A stretch of 55,094 bases of DNA from an uncultured Bacteroides sp. (GTDB lineage: Bacteria; Bacteroidota; Bacteroidia; Bacteroidales; Bacteroidaceae). Position 1 is the first letter of the stretch. Each line of letters starts with the position of its first letter. The stretch covers positions 1 to 55,094 of the forward strand of contig CASENE010000097.1 of NCBI GenBank assembly GCA_949289265.1. The letters are read 5' to 3'. The position numbers and the translations under genes were made by a program. Positions 30,747-39,282 of the stretch are shown piece by piece. The notes below the pieces were generated by a model, which worked only from the letters and a program-made list of their open reading frames with translations, had not been told where the DNA came from and made no database searches.

Positions 30747-32885
30747 ATGGCAACATTACAAAAGATTCGGTCCAAAGGACCCTTGGTTGTGATTGTGGTT
30801 GGTTTGGCGCTGTTTGCCTTCATCGCAGGCGATGCGTGGCAGGTGATGCGTCCACACCAGTCGCAGGACATAGGTGAAGTGAACGGGGAGAGCCTCTCCG
30901 CTCAGGATTATCAAGCGATGGTGGAAGAATATACGGAAGTGGTGAAAACCGCCCGTAACGTCAGCTCCCTGACAGACGAAGAAATGAGCTCCCTGCAGGA
31001 CGAAGTGTGGCGGACGTACGTAGAAAACAAACTGATAGAGACGGAAGCTGCCAAGTTGGGATTGCAGGTGACCGACGCCGAACTGCAGTCCATCATCAAT
31101 GCCGGTGTACATCCGCTGCTGCAGGGACTGCCTTTCCGCAACCCGCAGACCGGCGCTTTCGACCGCGACATGCTGAACAAGTTCCTGGTGGACTACTCCA
31201 AGATGAACATGGCCCAGATGCCTGCCGAATATGCCGAGTCCTATCAAAAGTTATACAACTACTGGCAGTTTGTCGAGAAAACGCTGGTGCAGACCCGCTT
31301 GCGTGAGAAATACATGTCGCTGATAGGCACGGCACTGGTGTCGAATCCGGTGGAGGCCAAAAACGCCTTCGACGGACGCACGGCCCAGACAGACCTGCTG
31401 TTGGCCGCTGTCCCCTATACTTCGGTGCCCGACTCTGCCGTAAGCATTTCCGAGGCCGACCTGCGCGATGCCTATGACAAGAAGAAGGAGCAATACAGAC
31501 AATATGCCGAGACGCGCAACATCCGCTTTATCGACGTGCAGGTGACTGCCAGCGACGAGGACAAGGCTGCCTTGCGCAAGGAGATGGACGAATATACCGC
31601 CCAACTGGCCGGCAACGTGGCGGACTATGCCACCTTCGTGCGTTCCACGGGTTCGGATGTTCCTTACGTTGACCTCTATTACACCACCCGCTCGTTGCCG
31701 GGCGACGTGGTGGCCCGCTTGGACTCGGTGGCCACGGGCGATGTGTTCGGCCCCTACTACAACGCGGCTGACAACACGCTGAATTCCTTCAAGAAACTGG
31801 CCGTGGCCTCGATGCCTGACTCGGTGGAGTTCCGCCAAATTCAGGTGATGGCCGAGACATCTGACAAGACCAAGACGCTGGCCGACAGCATCTACAACGC
31901 CATCAAGGGTGGCGCCGACTTTGCAGAACTGGCCCAGCGGTACGGACAGACTGGCCAGCCGGTGTGGATTTCTTCTGCCAACTACGAAGGAGCCCAGTTG
32001 GACGGCGACAATCTGAAATACCTCACCGCCATCACCACGGGCAACAAGAACGAACTGCAGAACCTGACATTGGCGCAGGCCAACGTCATTCTGCAAGTGA
32101 CGGACAAGAAGGCCGTGAAGGAAAAATACAAAGTGGCCATCGTGAAGCGTCCCGTCGAGTTCAGCAAGGAGACCTATAGCAAGGCATACAACAACTTCAG
32201 CCAGTTCATCGCCACCAACAACACGTTGGAGAAGATGATTGCCAACGCCGAAGATGCCGGCTACCGTCTCTTGGAACGCCGCGACCTGGGCAGTGCCGAA
32301 CACGGCATCGGCGGCATCCGCGACACGAAGGATGCCTTGCGCTGGGCCTTCCAGGCCAAGCCGGGCGAAGTATCCGGCCTGTTTGAGTGTGGCGACAACG
32401 ACCACATGCTGATGGTTGGTCTGGAGAGCGTTGTGCCCGAAGGTTATCGTCCCTTGGCATTGGTGCAGGGCCAGTTGCGCTTCGAGTTGCTGCGCGACAA
32501 GAAAGCCGAAAAGATTCTGGCAGACATGCAGGCCGCAGGCGCTTCTTCGTTCGACCAGTATAAGGGCATGGCCAATGCCGTGAGCGACTCCGTGAAGCAC
32601 GTGACGTTCTCTGCCGCAGCCTATGTCCCCGCCCTCAGCAGCAGCGAGCCTCTGGTAAGCGCCTATGCTTCCGTGGCCGACCTGAACCAGCTGAGCCAGC
32701 CCATCAAGGGCAATGGCGGCGTGTTTGTCCTGATGCCCTATGCCAAGGACAAAACCAGCGAAGAATACGACGAGGCTGCCGAGATGGACACGCAGGCATC
32801 CATGCACGCCCGCATGGCCATGCAGTTCCTCAACGACCTCTATCTGAAGGCCGATGTGAAAGACATGCGCTACCTGTTCTTCTAA
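30747..32885 (+). CDS. PpiD/SurA-like periplasmic peptidyl-prolyl isomerase
   Basis: A 712-residue protein with one N-terminal membrane helix (PLVVIVVGLALFAFIAGDAW), a SurA/PpiD-type N-terminal chaperone region (about 35-330, GEVNGESLSAQDYQAMVEEY at its start) and a parvulin-like domain near 355-460 (VEFRQIQVMAETSDKTKTLA, GADFAELAQRYGQTG). The C-terminal half is again helical. This is the PpiD architecture: an inner-membrane anchored folding factor for exported outer-membrane proteins. It has its own leader of 125 bases and ends in a terminator at 32922-32952. Confidence 0.85.
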   Translation: MATLQKIRSKGPLVVIVVGLALFAFIAGDAWQVMRPHQSQDIGEVNGESLSAQDYQAMVEEYTEVVKTARNVSSLTDEEMSSLQDEVWRTYVENKLIETEAAKLGLQVTDAELQSIINAGVHPLLQGLPFRNPQTGAFDRDMLNKFLVDYSKMNMAQMPAEYAESYQKLYNYWQFVEKTLVQTRLREKYMSLIGTALVSNPVEAKNAFDGRTAQTDLLLAAVPYTSVPDSAVSISEADLRDAYDKKKEQYRQYAETRNIRFIDVQVTASDEDKAALRKEMDEYTAQLAGNVADYATFVRSTGSDVPYVDLYYTTRSLPGDVVARLDSVATGDVFGPYYNAADNTLNSFKKLAVASMPDSVEFRQIQVMAETSDKTKTLADSIYNAIKGGADFAELAQRYGQTGQPVWISSANYEGAQLDGDNLKYLTAITTGNKNELQNLTLAQANVILQVTDKKAVKEKYKVAIVKRPVEFSKETYSKAYNNFSQFIATNNTLEKMIANAEDAGYRLLERRDLGSAEHGIGGIRDTKDALRWAFQAKPGEVSGLFECGDNDHMLMVGLESVVPEGYRPLALVQGQLRFELLRDKKAEKILADMQAAGASSFDQYKGMANAVSDSVKHVTFSAAAYVPALSSSEPLVSAYASVADLNQLSQPIKGNGGVFVLMPYAKDKTSEEYDEAAEMDTQASMHARMAMQFLNDLYLKADVKDMRYLFF

Positions 32886-32921
32886 ACAGCTGTCGCATAT
32901 ATTATATATAAGGAAAGAGTG

Positions 32922-32952
32922 AGAGCCGTCCGGTGTGCAGCCGGGCGGCTCT
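32922..32952 (+). terminator. Terminator after the PpiD-like gene
   Basis: AGAGCCG-CCGG pairs with CCGG-CGGCTCT around a seven-base loop (one T/G mismatch position). It starts 37 bases after the stop codon; the downstream bases are only moderately T-rich. Confidence 0.7.
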
Positions 32953-32982
32953 TGCTGTGTTTATCTCCCTCGTGTTCCGGGC

Positions 32983-33066
32983 CAAATCCCTGTTTACGTC
33001 GCTCAAATCCCTGTTTACGCCACTCAAATCCCTGTTTACGCGGCTCAAGTTCCTGTTGGCTGCCGT
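32983..33066. repeat. Four-copy 21-bp tandem array upstream of menF
   Basis: Units begin at 32983, 33004 and 33025, each CAAATCCCTGTTTACG plus five variable bases, with a degenerate fourth unit to 33066. The period is exactly 21 bases. It lies between the PpiD terminator and the presumed menF promoter. Confidence 0.92.
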
Positions 33067-33131
33067 CCCTTCCCGTGTGGGGCGGAAGAAGAAACTTGGC
33101 CCTTATCGGTCGTTCATTCTGCAGAAATGTG

Positions 33132-33139
33132 TACTTTTG
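33132..33139 (+). promoter_or_regulatory. Possible menF -7 element abutting the start codon
   Basis: TACTTTTG matches TAnnTTTG exactly but lies only five bases before the menF ATG. If used, the transcript would begin at or next to the start codon. No TTG lies about 20 bases upstream, so the site is tentative. Confidence 0.4.
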
Positions 33140-33144
33140 CAGTC

Positions 33145-34251
33145 ATGATTGAATCGGGATACAATTTACAGAACTTGATAGACCCACTGACGCAAAGCAA
33201 CCTTAGCTTTGCGCTCTATCGTTTGCCATGGGAGAAAGACCCCGTGCTGGTGCTTCAGCGCGAGGGGATGCCCTATGCCTGTGCCTCGTTGCCGGGCCTG
33301 AATGGAAAGTCCGGTTTTGTGCTGGCGCCTTTCTGCGCGACGGCTCGGCAGCCAGTGGTGCTGATTCGTCCGGACCGGAAGGCCATCGGCTGGGCGGAGG
33401 TGGCCGAAGCCTTGTCGGGGCTGGAGATTCCGATGGCCGATGAGGACAGGCAGCCGTTGGCGACTCCGGATTATGGTCGTCGGGACTATGCGGCCGCCTT
33501 CGGCCGTTTCATCGAGCCGTTGCGCGCCGGCGCATTCCGGAAACTGGTGCTTTCCCGTTGCGAACGCTTGGACTTGCCCGCGTCTTTTTCGCCCTTGGCC
33601 ACCTTTGTCAATGCCTGCCGCCACTATCCGCGCATGATGATATCTCTGGTGCACACGCCCTTGACAGGGACATGGATAGGCAGCACGCCCGAAATCATCT
33701 TAAGCGAGGAACGGGGCCGCTGGCACACGGTGTCCTTGGCCGGCACCATGCCCATGCAGGGCGAGACTGTCCCCGAGAACTGGAGTCTGAAGAACCGCGA
33801 GGAGCAGATGCTGGTGAGCGCTTACTTGCGCGACGTGCTCGGACGGGTGGGGGCCCGCCTCACCGAAGAGGGGCCTTATACGGCTCGTGCGGGGCAGGTG
33901 GTGCACCTGAAGACGGACTTCTTTTTCGACCTGGAGACCAACGAGAACCTGGGCGACATCCTGCACGAACTGCATCCTACGCCTGCCGTGTGCGGATTGC
34001 CCAAGCAGGCTGCCTACGACTTCATCCTGGGCAACGAGGGATACGAGCGCGGTTATTATTCCGGGGTGATAGGCTGGCTGGACTCGTGGGGCGGACATAC
34101 TTCCCTCTATGTCAACCTGCGTTGCATGCGGGTGGACGGCGCGCGGGCCACTCTCTATGCGGGTGGAGGCATCCTGCCGTCGTCGGCCGAAGAAAACGAG
34201 TGGGAAGAGACCCGTCATAAGATGGACACGATGCGGAGGATTATCAGCTAA
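33145..34251 (+). CDS. menF: Isochorismate synthase MenF
   Basis: A 368-residue chorismate-binding enzyme, first committed step of menaquinone synthesis. Signatures include FRKLVLSRCERLDL, TWIGSTPEIILSEERG, HTVSLAGTMPMQG, LKNREEQMLVSAYLRDVL, HPTPAVCGLPKQAAYDFI and YERGYYSGVIGW, all in the conserved C-terminal catalytic core. I use ATG 33145; an open frame continues upstream, but it runs through the tandem repeats and does not resemble the family. It begins the menF-menD-menB-menC-menE run and is followed 16 bases later by menD. Confidence 0.9.
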   Translation: MIESGYNLQNLIDPLTQSNLSFALYRLPWEKDPVLVLQREGMPYACASLPGLNGKSGFVLAPFCATARQPVVLIRPDRKAIGWAEVAEALSGLEIPMADEDRQPLATPDYGRRDYAAAFGRFIEPLRAGAFRKLVLSRCERLDLPASFSPLATFVNACRHYPRMMISLVHTPLTGTWIGSTPEIILSEERGRWHTVSLAGTMPMQGETVPENWSLKNREEQMLVSAYLRDVLGRVGARLTEEGPYTARAGQVVHLKTDFFFDLETNENLGDILHELHPTPAVCGLPKQAAYDFILGNEGYERGYYSGVIGWLDSWGGHTSLYVNLRCMRVDGARATLYAGGGILPSSAEENEWEETRHKMDTMRRIIS

Positions 34252-34267
34252 AAACGGACATTCCATT

Positions 34268-35908
34268 ATGTATACAGACAAGAAAAATATCCTGCAGCTT
34301 GCCGTGCTGCTGTCGGCTCACGGCGTGCGCCATGTGGTGCTCTGCCCCGGCAGCCGGGACATCCCCTTGGCACGAACCTTTTCGTCGTTGCCGGAGTACG
34401 TCTGCCATGCGGTGACGGACGAGCGCAGCGCGGGCTTCGTGGCATTGGGGCTTGCGCTGCACGAGGGGGCGCCGGTGGCCGTGTGCTGCACGTCGGGGTC
34501 GGCGTTGCTCAACTTGCATCCGGCCGTGGCCGAGGCCTTCTACCGGCAAGTTCCCCTGGTGGTCATCTCGGCCGACCGTCCCGCCGCCTGGATTGGGCAG
34601 ATGGACGGGCAGACGTTGCCCCAGCCCGGCGTGTTCGGCACGCTGGTGAAGAAGTCGGTCGACCTGCCCGAAGTGGCTACGGACGAAGACGAATGGTATT
34701 GCAACCGGCTTATCAACGAGGCCCTGCTGGCCACCGACCACCACGGGCGCGGGCCGGTGCACATCAATGTGCCTGTGGGCGAGCCATTTTTCGATTGTCC
34801 GGTGACCGACTTGCCTCGGGCACGCGTCATCCGCCGTAGCACAGGCCGGTTGGAGGCCCTCAAAGAGAAACTTTCCCGCTATCGGAAGCGGATGCTGGTC
34901 ATCGGGCAGGGCGAACCGGGCTTTGCCGCGTCGCTTCCCCGGACGTCAGACTTCGCGAACCACTTTGCCTGCATGGCCGAACATATCTCCAACTACGCCG
35001 GGGCAGCCATCGGCAACATCGAGCCCTTGCTCTCGTCCCTGACGCCGGACGAACAGCAAGAGTTGCGGCCCGAACTGCTGATTACCTACGGCGGGCACAT
35101 CCTCTCCAAGCGTCTGAAGAAATACCTGCGGCGCTATCCGCCCGTGGAGCATTGGCACATCAGCCCGTCGGGCGAGGTGGTCGACCTGTTTGGCGCGCTG
35201 ACCCTGTTGGTCGAGGCCGAGCCGGCCGATTTCTTCGCCCGGGTAGGGACGTTGGAAGACGAAGCGTCGTCGAACTATGCCGCCCGCTGGATGCAGCGGG
35301 CGGCAGCCTTGCCTCCGGCCCGTTTCGCTTATTCGGAGATGGGCGCCATCGGCGAGGTCGTCCGGCATCTGCCTGTGCCCTGCGCGCTGCATCTGGCCAA
35401 CAGTTCCGTGGTGCGCTACGCCCAGTTGTTCCCCTTGCCCGCCGGGGTGGAAGTTTCGTCCAACCGGGGGACGAACGGCATCGAGGGGTCGCTGTCGGCA
35501 GCGGTGGGATATGCCGCCGTGTCTGCGGTGCCCAACTTTGTCTTTATCGGCGACCTGAGTTTCTTTTATGACATGAACGGCTTGTGGAATGCGTGCTACG
35601 GCCCGAACCTGCGCATCCTGTTGCTGAACAATGCCGGCGGTGAAATCTTCCACGCCCTGCCCGGCCTGCAACTGTCGGCCGAGGCCCGTCGGTTTGTCGT
35701 GGCCCCGCATCACGCTTCGGCCCGTGGCTGGGCGGAGACCTGCGGCTTCTGCTACCTGTCGGCCCGCGACGGAGACGAACTGGCGGCAGCCTTGCCCCGC
35801 TTTGTGCAGCCCGAGGCCACCGACCGTCCGTTGCTGCTGGAAGTCTTTACGGACAAGACCCGGGACGTGCAACTGCTGAGAGACTATTATCATTCACTGA
35901 AACCCTAA
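34268..35908 (+). CDS. menD: SEPHCHC synthase MenD
   Basis: A 546-residue thiamine-diphosphate enzyme that adds 2-oxoglutarate to isochorismate. [17 protein letters not shown] and [20 protein letters not shown] in the N-terminal domain, [39 protein letters not shown], and the cofactor segment [20 protein letters not shown] with LLLNNAGG are standard MenD features. ATG 34268 is 16 bases after menF; upstream in-frame codons lie inside menF and are not part of the gene. Confidence 0.93.
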   Translation: MYTDKKNILQLAVLLSAHGVRHVVLCPGSRDIPLARTFSSLPEYVCHAVTDERSAGFVALGLALHEGAPVAVCCTSGSALLNLHPAVAEAFYRQVPLVVISADRPAAWIGQMDGQTLPQPGVFGTLVKKSVDLPEVATDEDEWYCNRLINEALLATDHHGRGPVHINVPVGEPFFDCPVTDLPRARVIRRSTGRLEALKEKLSRYRKRMLVIGQGEPGFAASLPRTSDFANHFACMAEHISNYAGAAIGNIEPLLSSLTPDEQQELRPELLITYGGHILSKRLKKYLRRYPPVEHWHISPSGEVVDLFGALTLLVEAEPADFFARVGTLEDEASSNYAARWMQRAAALPPARFAYSEMGAIGEVVRHLPVPCALHLANSSVVRYAQLFPLPAGVEVSSNRGTNGIEGSLSAAVGYAAVSAVPNFVFIGDLSFFYDMNGLWNACYGPNLRILLLNNAGGEIFHALPGLQLSAEARRFVVAPHHASARGWAETCGFCYLSARDGDELAAALPRFVQPEATDRPLLLEVFTDKTRDVQLLRDYYHSLKP

Positions 35909-35921
35909 AAACAACGATACG

Positions 35922-36737
35922 ATGAGAGAATGGAAAACCATCAAAGAATACGAGGATATTCTTTTCGACTTCTACAACGGCATTGCCAAGATTACCATCA
36001 ACCGTCCGCGTTATCGCAACGCCTTCACCCCCAAGACGGTGGCCGAAATCGGCGACGCGCTCGCCTATTGCCGTGAGTGTGCGGACATCTGCGTAGTGGT
36101 GCTGACCGGCGCGGGCGACAAGGCTTTCTGCTCCGGCGGCGACATGCACGTCAAAGGCCATGGCGGCTACGTGGGTACCGACGGCGTGCCCCGCCTGAAC
36201 GTGCTGGAGGTGCAGAAACAGATACGTTCTCTGCCCAAGCCCGTCATCGCCATGGTCAACGGCTATGCCATCGGCGGCGGACACGTATTGCACGTGGTGT
36301 GCGACCTGACCATCGCCTCCGAGAATGCCATCTTCGGACAGACAGGCCCCCGTGTGGGCAGCTTCGATGCCGGTTTCGGCTCGTCCTACCTGGCCCGCGT
36401 CGTCGGACAGAAGAAGGCGCGCGAAATCTGGTTCCTCTGCCGCCAGTATTCCGCCCAGGAAGCGCTGGAGATGGGTTTGGTGAACAAGGTCGTGCCTTTC
36501 GACCGCCTGGAAGACGAAGTGGTGGAGTGGGCCGAGACCATGATGCAGCACAGTCCCCTGGCCTTGCGCATGATAAAGGCCGGACTGAACGCCGAACTGG
36601 ACGGTCAGGCCGGCATCCAGGAACTGGCGGGCGACGCCACCATGCTCTACTACATGACCGAAGAGGCGCAGGAAGGCGGGCGCGCGTTTCTGGAGAAGCG
36701 CAAGCCCGACTGGTCCAAGTATCCGAAGATGCCCTGA
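35922..36737 (+). CDS. menB: 1,4-dihydroxy-2-naphthoyl-CoA synthase MenB
   Basis: A 271-residue crotonase-fold enzyme. [18 protein letters not shown], the oxyanion segment [30 protein letters not shown] and [20 protein letters not shown] are diagnostic. It cyclises o-succinylbenzoyl-CoA. In the run it precedes menC, so gene order does not follow reaction order. It starts 13 bases after menD and ends 99 bases before menC; that gap contains a short inverted-repeat element (36747-36814). Confidence 0.93.
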   Translation: MREWKTIKEYEDILFDFYNGIAKITINRPRYRNAFTPKTVAEIGDALAYCRECADICVVVLTGAGDKAFCSGGDMHVKGHGGYVGTDGVPRLNVLEVQKQIRSLPKPVIAMVNGYAIGGGHVLHVVCDLTIASENAIFGQTGPRVGSFDAGFGSSYLARVVGQKKAREIWFLCRQYSAQEALEMGLVNKVVPFDRLEDEVVEWAETMMQHSPLALRMIKAGLNAELDGQAGIQELAGDATMLYYMTEEAQEGGRAFLEKRKPDWSKYPKMP

Positions 36738-36746
36738 ACATTCCTT

Positions 36747-36814
36747 GAGGGCGTGTCAAATAGCCGTACATCTGTCGCTCTGTGTCATGTATGATTGCAT
36801 TCCGGCACACCCTC
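36747..36814. repeat. MITE-like element between menB and menC
   Basis: GAGGGCGTGTC at 36747-36757 and GGCACACCCTC at 36804-36814 are imperfect inverted termini (nine of eleven positions match) bounding 68 bases without a gene. It may be a miniature mobile element remnant inserted in the men operon, or only a weak terminator-like stem. Confidence 0.5.
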
Positions 36815-36836
36815 AGCCTTCTTAACTTGAAGAACG

Positions 36837-37892
36837 ATGAAATACAGCATAAAGATTATTCCCCGCACCCTGCACTTCAAGCAGCCTGCGGGCACCTCGC
36901 GTGGTGTTTACCGCACCCGCCAGGTCTGGTATCTGCTCCTGACGGAAGACGGCCGGGAGGGCTATGGGGTGGGAGAGTGTGCCCCGTTGCCGGACTTGAG
37001 TTGCGACGCCCGCCCCGATTACGGGCAAGTATTGGCCGGGATATGCCGGGCCTTTGAAGAGGAAGGCCGCATTGACTACGAGGCTCTTCGCCCCTATCCC
37101 TCCATGCTCTTCGGTTTGGAAACGGCCCTGTTGCACTTGCAGGCGGGCAGCGTGCGCTTCTTCCGCACGCCCTTTGCCGCCGGACAGGCCGGCATCCCCA
37201 TCAACGGTCTGATATGGATGGGCAATTTCGAGGAAATGGCCCGTCGCCTGGAGGAAAAGATGCGCCTGGGCTTCCGCTGCATCAAGGTGAAGATTGGCGC
37301 CATCGACTTCGACCGCGAAGTGGAGCTGCTGGAGCGTGTGCGCCAACGCTTCTCCCCCAGCGAAGTGGAACTGCGCGTAGATGCCAACGGTGCTTTTCGG
37401 CCTGCCGATGCCCGGCAAAAGCTGGAGACGCTCAGCCGCTTCCACCTGCACTCCATCGAGCAGCCCATCCGCGCCGGGCAATGGAAGGAGATGGCTGCGC
37501 TTTGTGCAGACGCCCCCTTTCCCATCGCCTTGGACGAGGAGCTTATCGGCGTGAACGACTCCGCCCGCAAGGCCGAACTGCTGGACACCATCCGCCCGCA
37601 ATACATCATTCTGAAGCCCTCGCTGCACGGCGGCCTGCACGGCGCGAAAGAGTGGATAGACCTGGCCGAGGCGCGGGGCATCGGCTATTGGATAACCTCT
37701 GCCCTGGAGTCCAACGTAGGCCTGAACGCCATCGCCCAATGGACGGCCACCCTGCGCCCGCAGATGCCGCAAGGGCTGGGCACCGGACTGCTCTTCACGG
37801 ACAACGTGGACTATCCGCTGCACATCGAGGGCGATTGCCTGTGGTGCCGGGGTGACGCTACGGAACCCGATTTGCCGGGCTACCTCCGATGA
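36837..37892 (+). CDS. menC: o-succinylbenzoate synthase MenC
   Basis: A 351-residue enolase-superfamily enzyme. The lysine pair lies in CIKVKIGAIDFDREV (about residue 142); metal ligands appear in LRVDANGAF, SIEQPIRAGQW and IALDEELIG; and KPSLHGGLHGAKEW completes the barrel. It dehydrates SHCHC to o-succinylbenzoate. ATG 36837 follows AACTTGAAGAACG without a strong ribosome site. A 75-base gap filled with direct repeats separates it from menE. No menH is seen, so that step is encoded elsewhere. Confidence 0.9.
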   Translation: MKYSIKIIPRTLHFKQPAGTSRGVYRTRQVWYLLLTEDGREGYGVGECAPLPDLSCDARPDYGQVLAGICRAFEEEGRIDYEALRPYPSMLFGLETALLHLQAGSVRFFRTPFAAGQAGIPINGLIWMGNFEEMARRLEEKMRLGFRCIKVKIGAIDFDREVELLERVRQRFSPSEVELRVDANGAFRPADARQKLETLSRFHLHSIEQPIRAGQWKEMAALCADAPFPIALDEELIGVNDSARKAELLDTIRPQYIILKPSLHGGLHGAKEWIDLAEARGIGYWITSALESNVGLNAIAQWTATLRPQMPQGLGTGLLFTDNVDYPLHIEGDCLWCRGDATEPDLPGYLR

Positions 37893-37903
37893 ACAGGCAG
37901 TCA

Positions 37904-37960
37904 CTCGTCCCCTTGTCCCCTCATCCCCTTGTCAACTTGTCAACTCGTCCCCTCGTCAAC
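37904..37960. repeat. Short direct repeats between menC and menE
   Basis: Repeated words CTCGTCC, CCTTGTCCCC, CTTGTCAACTTGTCAACTCG and CCTCGTCAAC fill the gap. The vocabulary resembles one arm of the inverted repeats at 15809-15892 and 18331-18417. No gene or promoter is seen here. Confidence 0.75.
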
Positions 37961-37967
37961 TAAAAAC

Positions 37968-39053
37968 ATGTTATCATCCATCTCCCAACAGACCATCACG
38001 ATAGACGGCACGACCTACGGTGCCGCCGAATGCCGGGGCCTTCTGCGTGCCCTGTTCGCGGAAAGATACGGCAAAGACAGCTTCCACGCCTGCCTGGCGG
38101 ACTTCCTGGCCGAGTGGTTTGACGATGCGACCACCCTGCGCGTCCACACTTCCGGTTCGACCGGCGTTCCCAAGGAATTGTATGTCGAGAAAGAGCGCAT
38201 GATGAGCTCCGCCCGCATGACCGTCCGCTTCCTGGGGCTGCGGGCAGGCGACGCGGCCCTGCTCTGCATGCCCCTGCCCTACATTGCCGGAAAGATGGTG
38301 GTGGTGCGCGCCCTGGTGGCGGGCTTGAACCTGATTCCCGTCGCCCCCTCCGGACATCCGTTGGCGGGGCTGTCGGAGTCACCCGTCTTTGCTGCCATGA
38401 TTCCCATGCAAGTGTTCAACACCCTGCAAGTGCCGGCCGAACGAGAGCGGCTGGAGGGCATACGCCAGCTCATCATCGGCGGCGGCGCGGTGGATGCGGC
38501 CCTGGGCGCCGCGCTGAAGACCTTTCCCAACGCCGTGTGGAGCACCTACGGCATGACCGAGACCCTGTCGCACGTCGCCATGCGCCGCCTCAGCGGGCCG
38601 GAAGCCTCGGAGTGGTACACCCCGTTCGAGGGCGTGGGCCTGACCCTGGGCACGGATGGCGTGCTCATCATCCACGCCCCGGCGGTGAACCCCGACCGCT
38701 TGGCCACGAACGACCTGGCGGAGCTGGGCGCGGACGGGCGTTTCCGCGTGCTGGGCCGCAAGGACAATACTATCAACACGGGCGGCGTGAAAGTGCAAGT
38801 GGAGCAAGTGGAGGCCGCCTTGCAGCCGCACCTGCCTTTCCCCTTCGCCGTCACCTCGGCGCCCGACCCTAAGTTTGGCGAGCGCATCGTCCTCTTGGTG
38901 GAGGGCGTGCCGGCCACGCACCCGCTCCTGGCCCCCGCCTTTGCCGCCCTGCCTCCCTACTGGCGACCCAAGCAGGTGGTCAGCGTGGCCGCCCTGCCCA
39001 AGACCGGAACAGGGAAACCCGACCGTGCGGAGGCGCGTCGGCTGGCGTTATAA
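37968..39053 (+). CDS. menE: o-succinylbenzoate-CoA ligase MenE (short form)
   Basis: A 361-residue adenylate-forming enzyme, shorter than the 450-500 residues common elsewhere because the N-terminal region is reduced. LRVHTSGSTGVPKELYVEKE is the phosphate-binding motif, WSTYGMTETLSHVAMRR the A5-like motif, and TGTGKPDRAEARRLAL the C-terminal lysine region. It activates o-succinylbenzoate to its CoA ester. The last codons and the stop lie inside the first unit of the 22-bp tandem array at 39041-39128, so a repeat supplies the gene end. Confidence 0.9.
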   Translation: MLSSISQQTITIDGTTYGAAECRGLLRALFAERYGKDSFHACLADFLAEWFDDATTLRVHTSGSTGVPKELYVEKERMMSSARMTVRFLGLRAGDAALLCMPLPYIAGKMVVVRALVAGLNLIPVAPSGHPLAGLSESPVFAAMIPMQVFNTLQVPAERERLEGIRQLIIGGGAVDAALGAALKTFPNAVWSTYGMTETLSHVAMRRLSGPEASEWYTPFEGVGLTLGTDGVLIIHAPAVNPDRLATNDLAELGADGRFRVLGRKDNTINTGGVKVQVEQVEAALQPHLPFPFAVTSAPDPKFGERIVLLVEGVPATHPLLAPAFAALPPYWRPKQVVSVAALPKTGTGKPDRAEARRLAL

Positions 39054-39128
39054 TGCCCGCTTGCTGGCGTTCCAATCCCCGGTCGCTGGCATTATAATGC
39101 CCGGTCGGTGGAACTATAATGCCCGGTC
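39041..39128. repeat. Four-copy 22-bp tandem array, family shared with 49858-49967
   Basis: Units start at 39041, 39063, 39085 and 39107; the consensus is GCTGGCRTTATAATGCCCGG plus TC. The first unit overlaps the end of menE. The reverse complement of this family forms the array at 49858-49967. A good promoter (39211-39241) lies 83 bases downstream. Confidence 0.92.
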
Positions 39129-39210
39129 GGGCTGCTTGCAGGGGCTGTCAGGAAGGGCCTTTTCCCCGCCGCGTGGCGCGCTCGCCAAAGCAAGTCTTGC
39201 CCCAAAGCGG

Positions 39211-39241
39211 TTGGCTGTCTGCGTCTTTATTCCTACCTTTG
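39211..39241 (+). promoter_or_regulatory. Bacteroidetes-type promoter for rlmN
   Basis: TTG at 39211-39213, 20-base spacer, TACCTTTG at 39234-39241: an exact consensus match. It lies 42 bases before the rlmN start codon. Confidence 0.75.
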
Positions 39242-39282
39242 CATCCGGATTAACCGGAAACATACAGAAAGGAATGGATACG

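Noticed and set aside
32935-33144. N-terminal extension of menF through the tandem repeats
   Set aside because: The extra 70 codons translate the 21-bp array, do not resemble isochorismate synthases and run across the promoter element.
38875-39282. Upstream extension of rlmN through the 22-bp array
   Set aside because: It would overlap menE and translate the repeats; the promoter and ribosome site both lie downstream of it.
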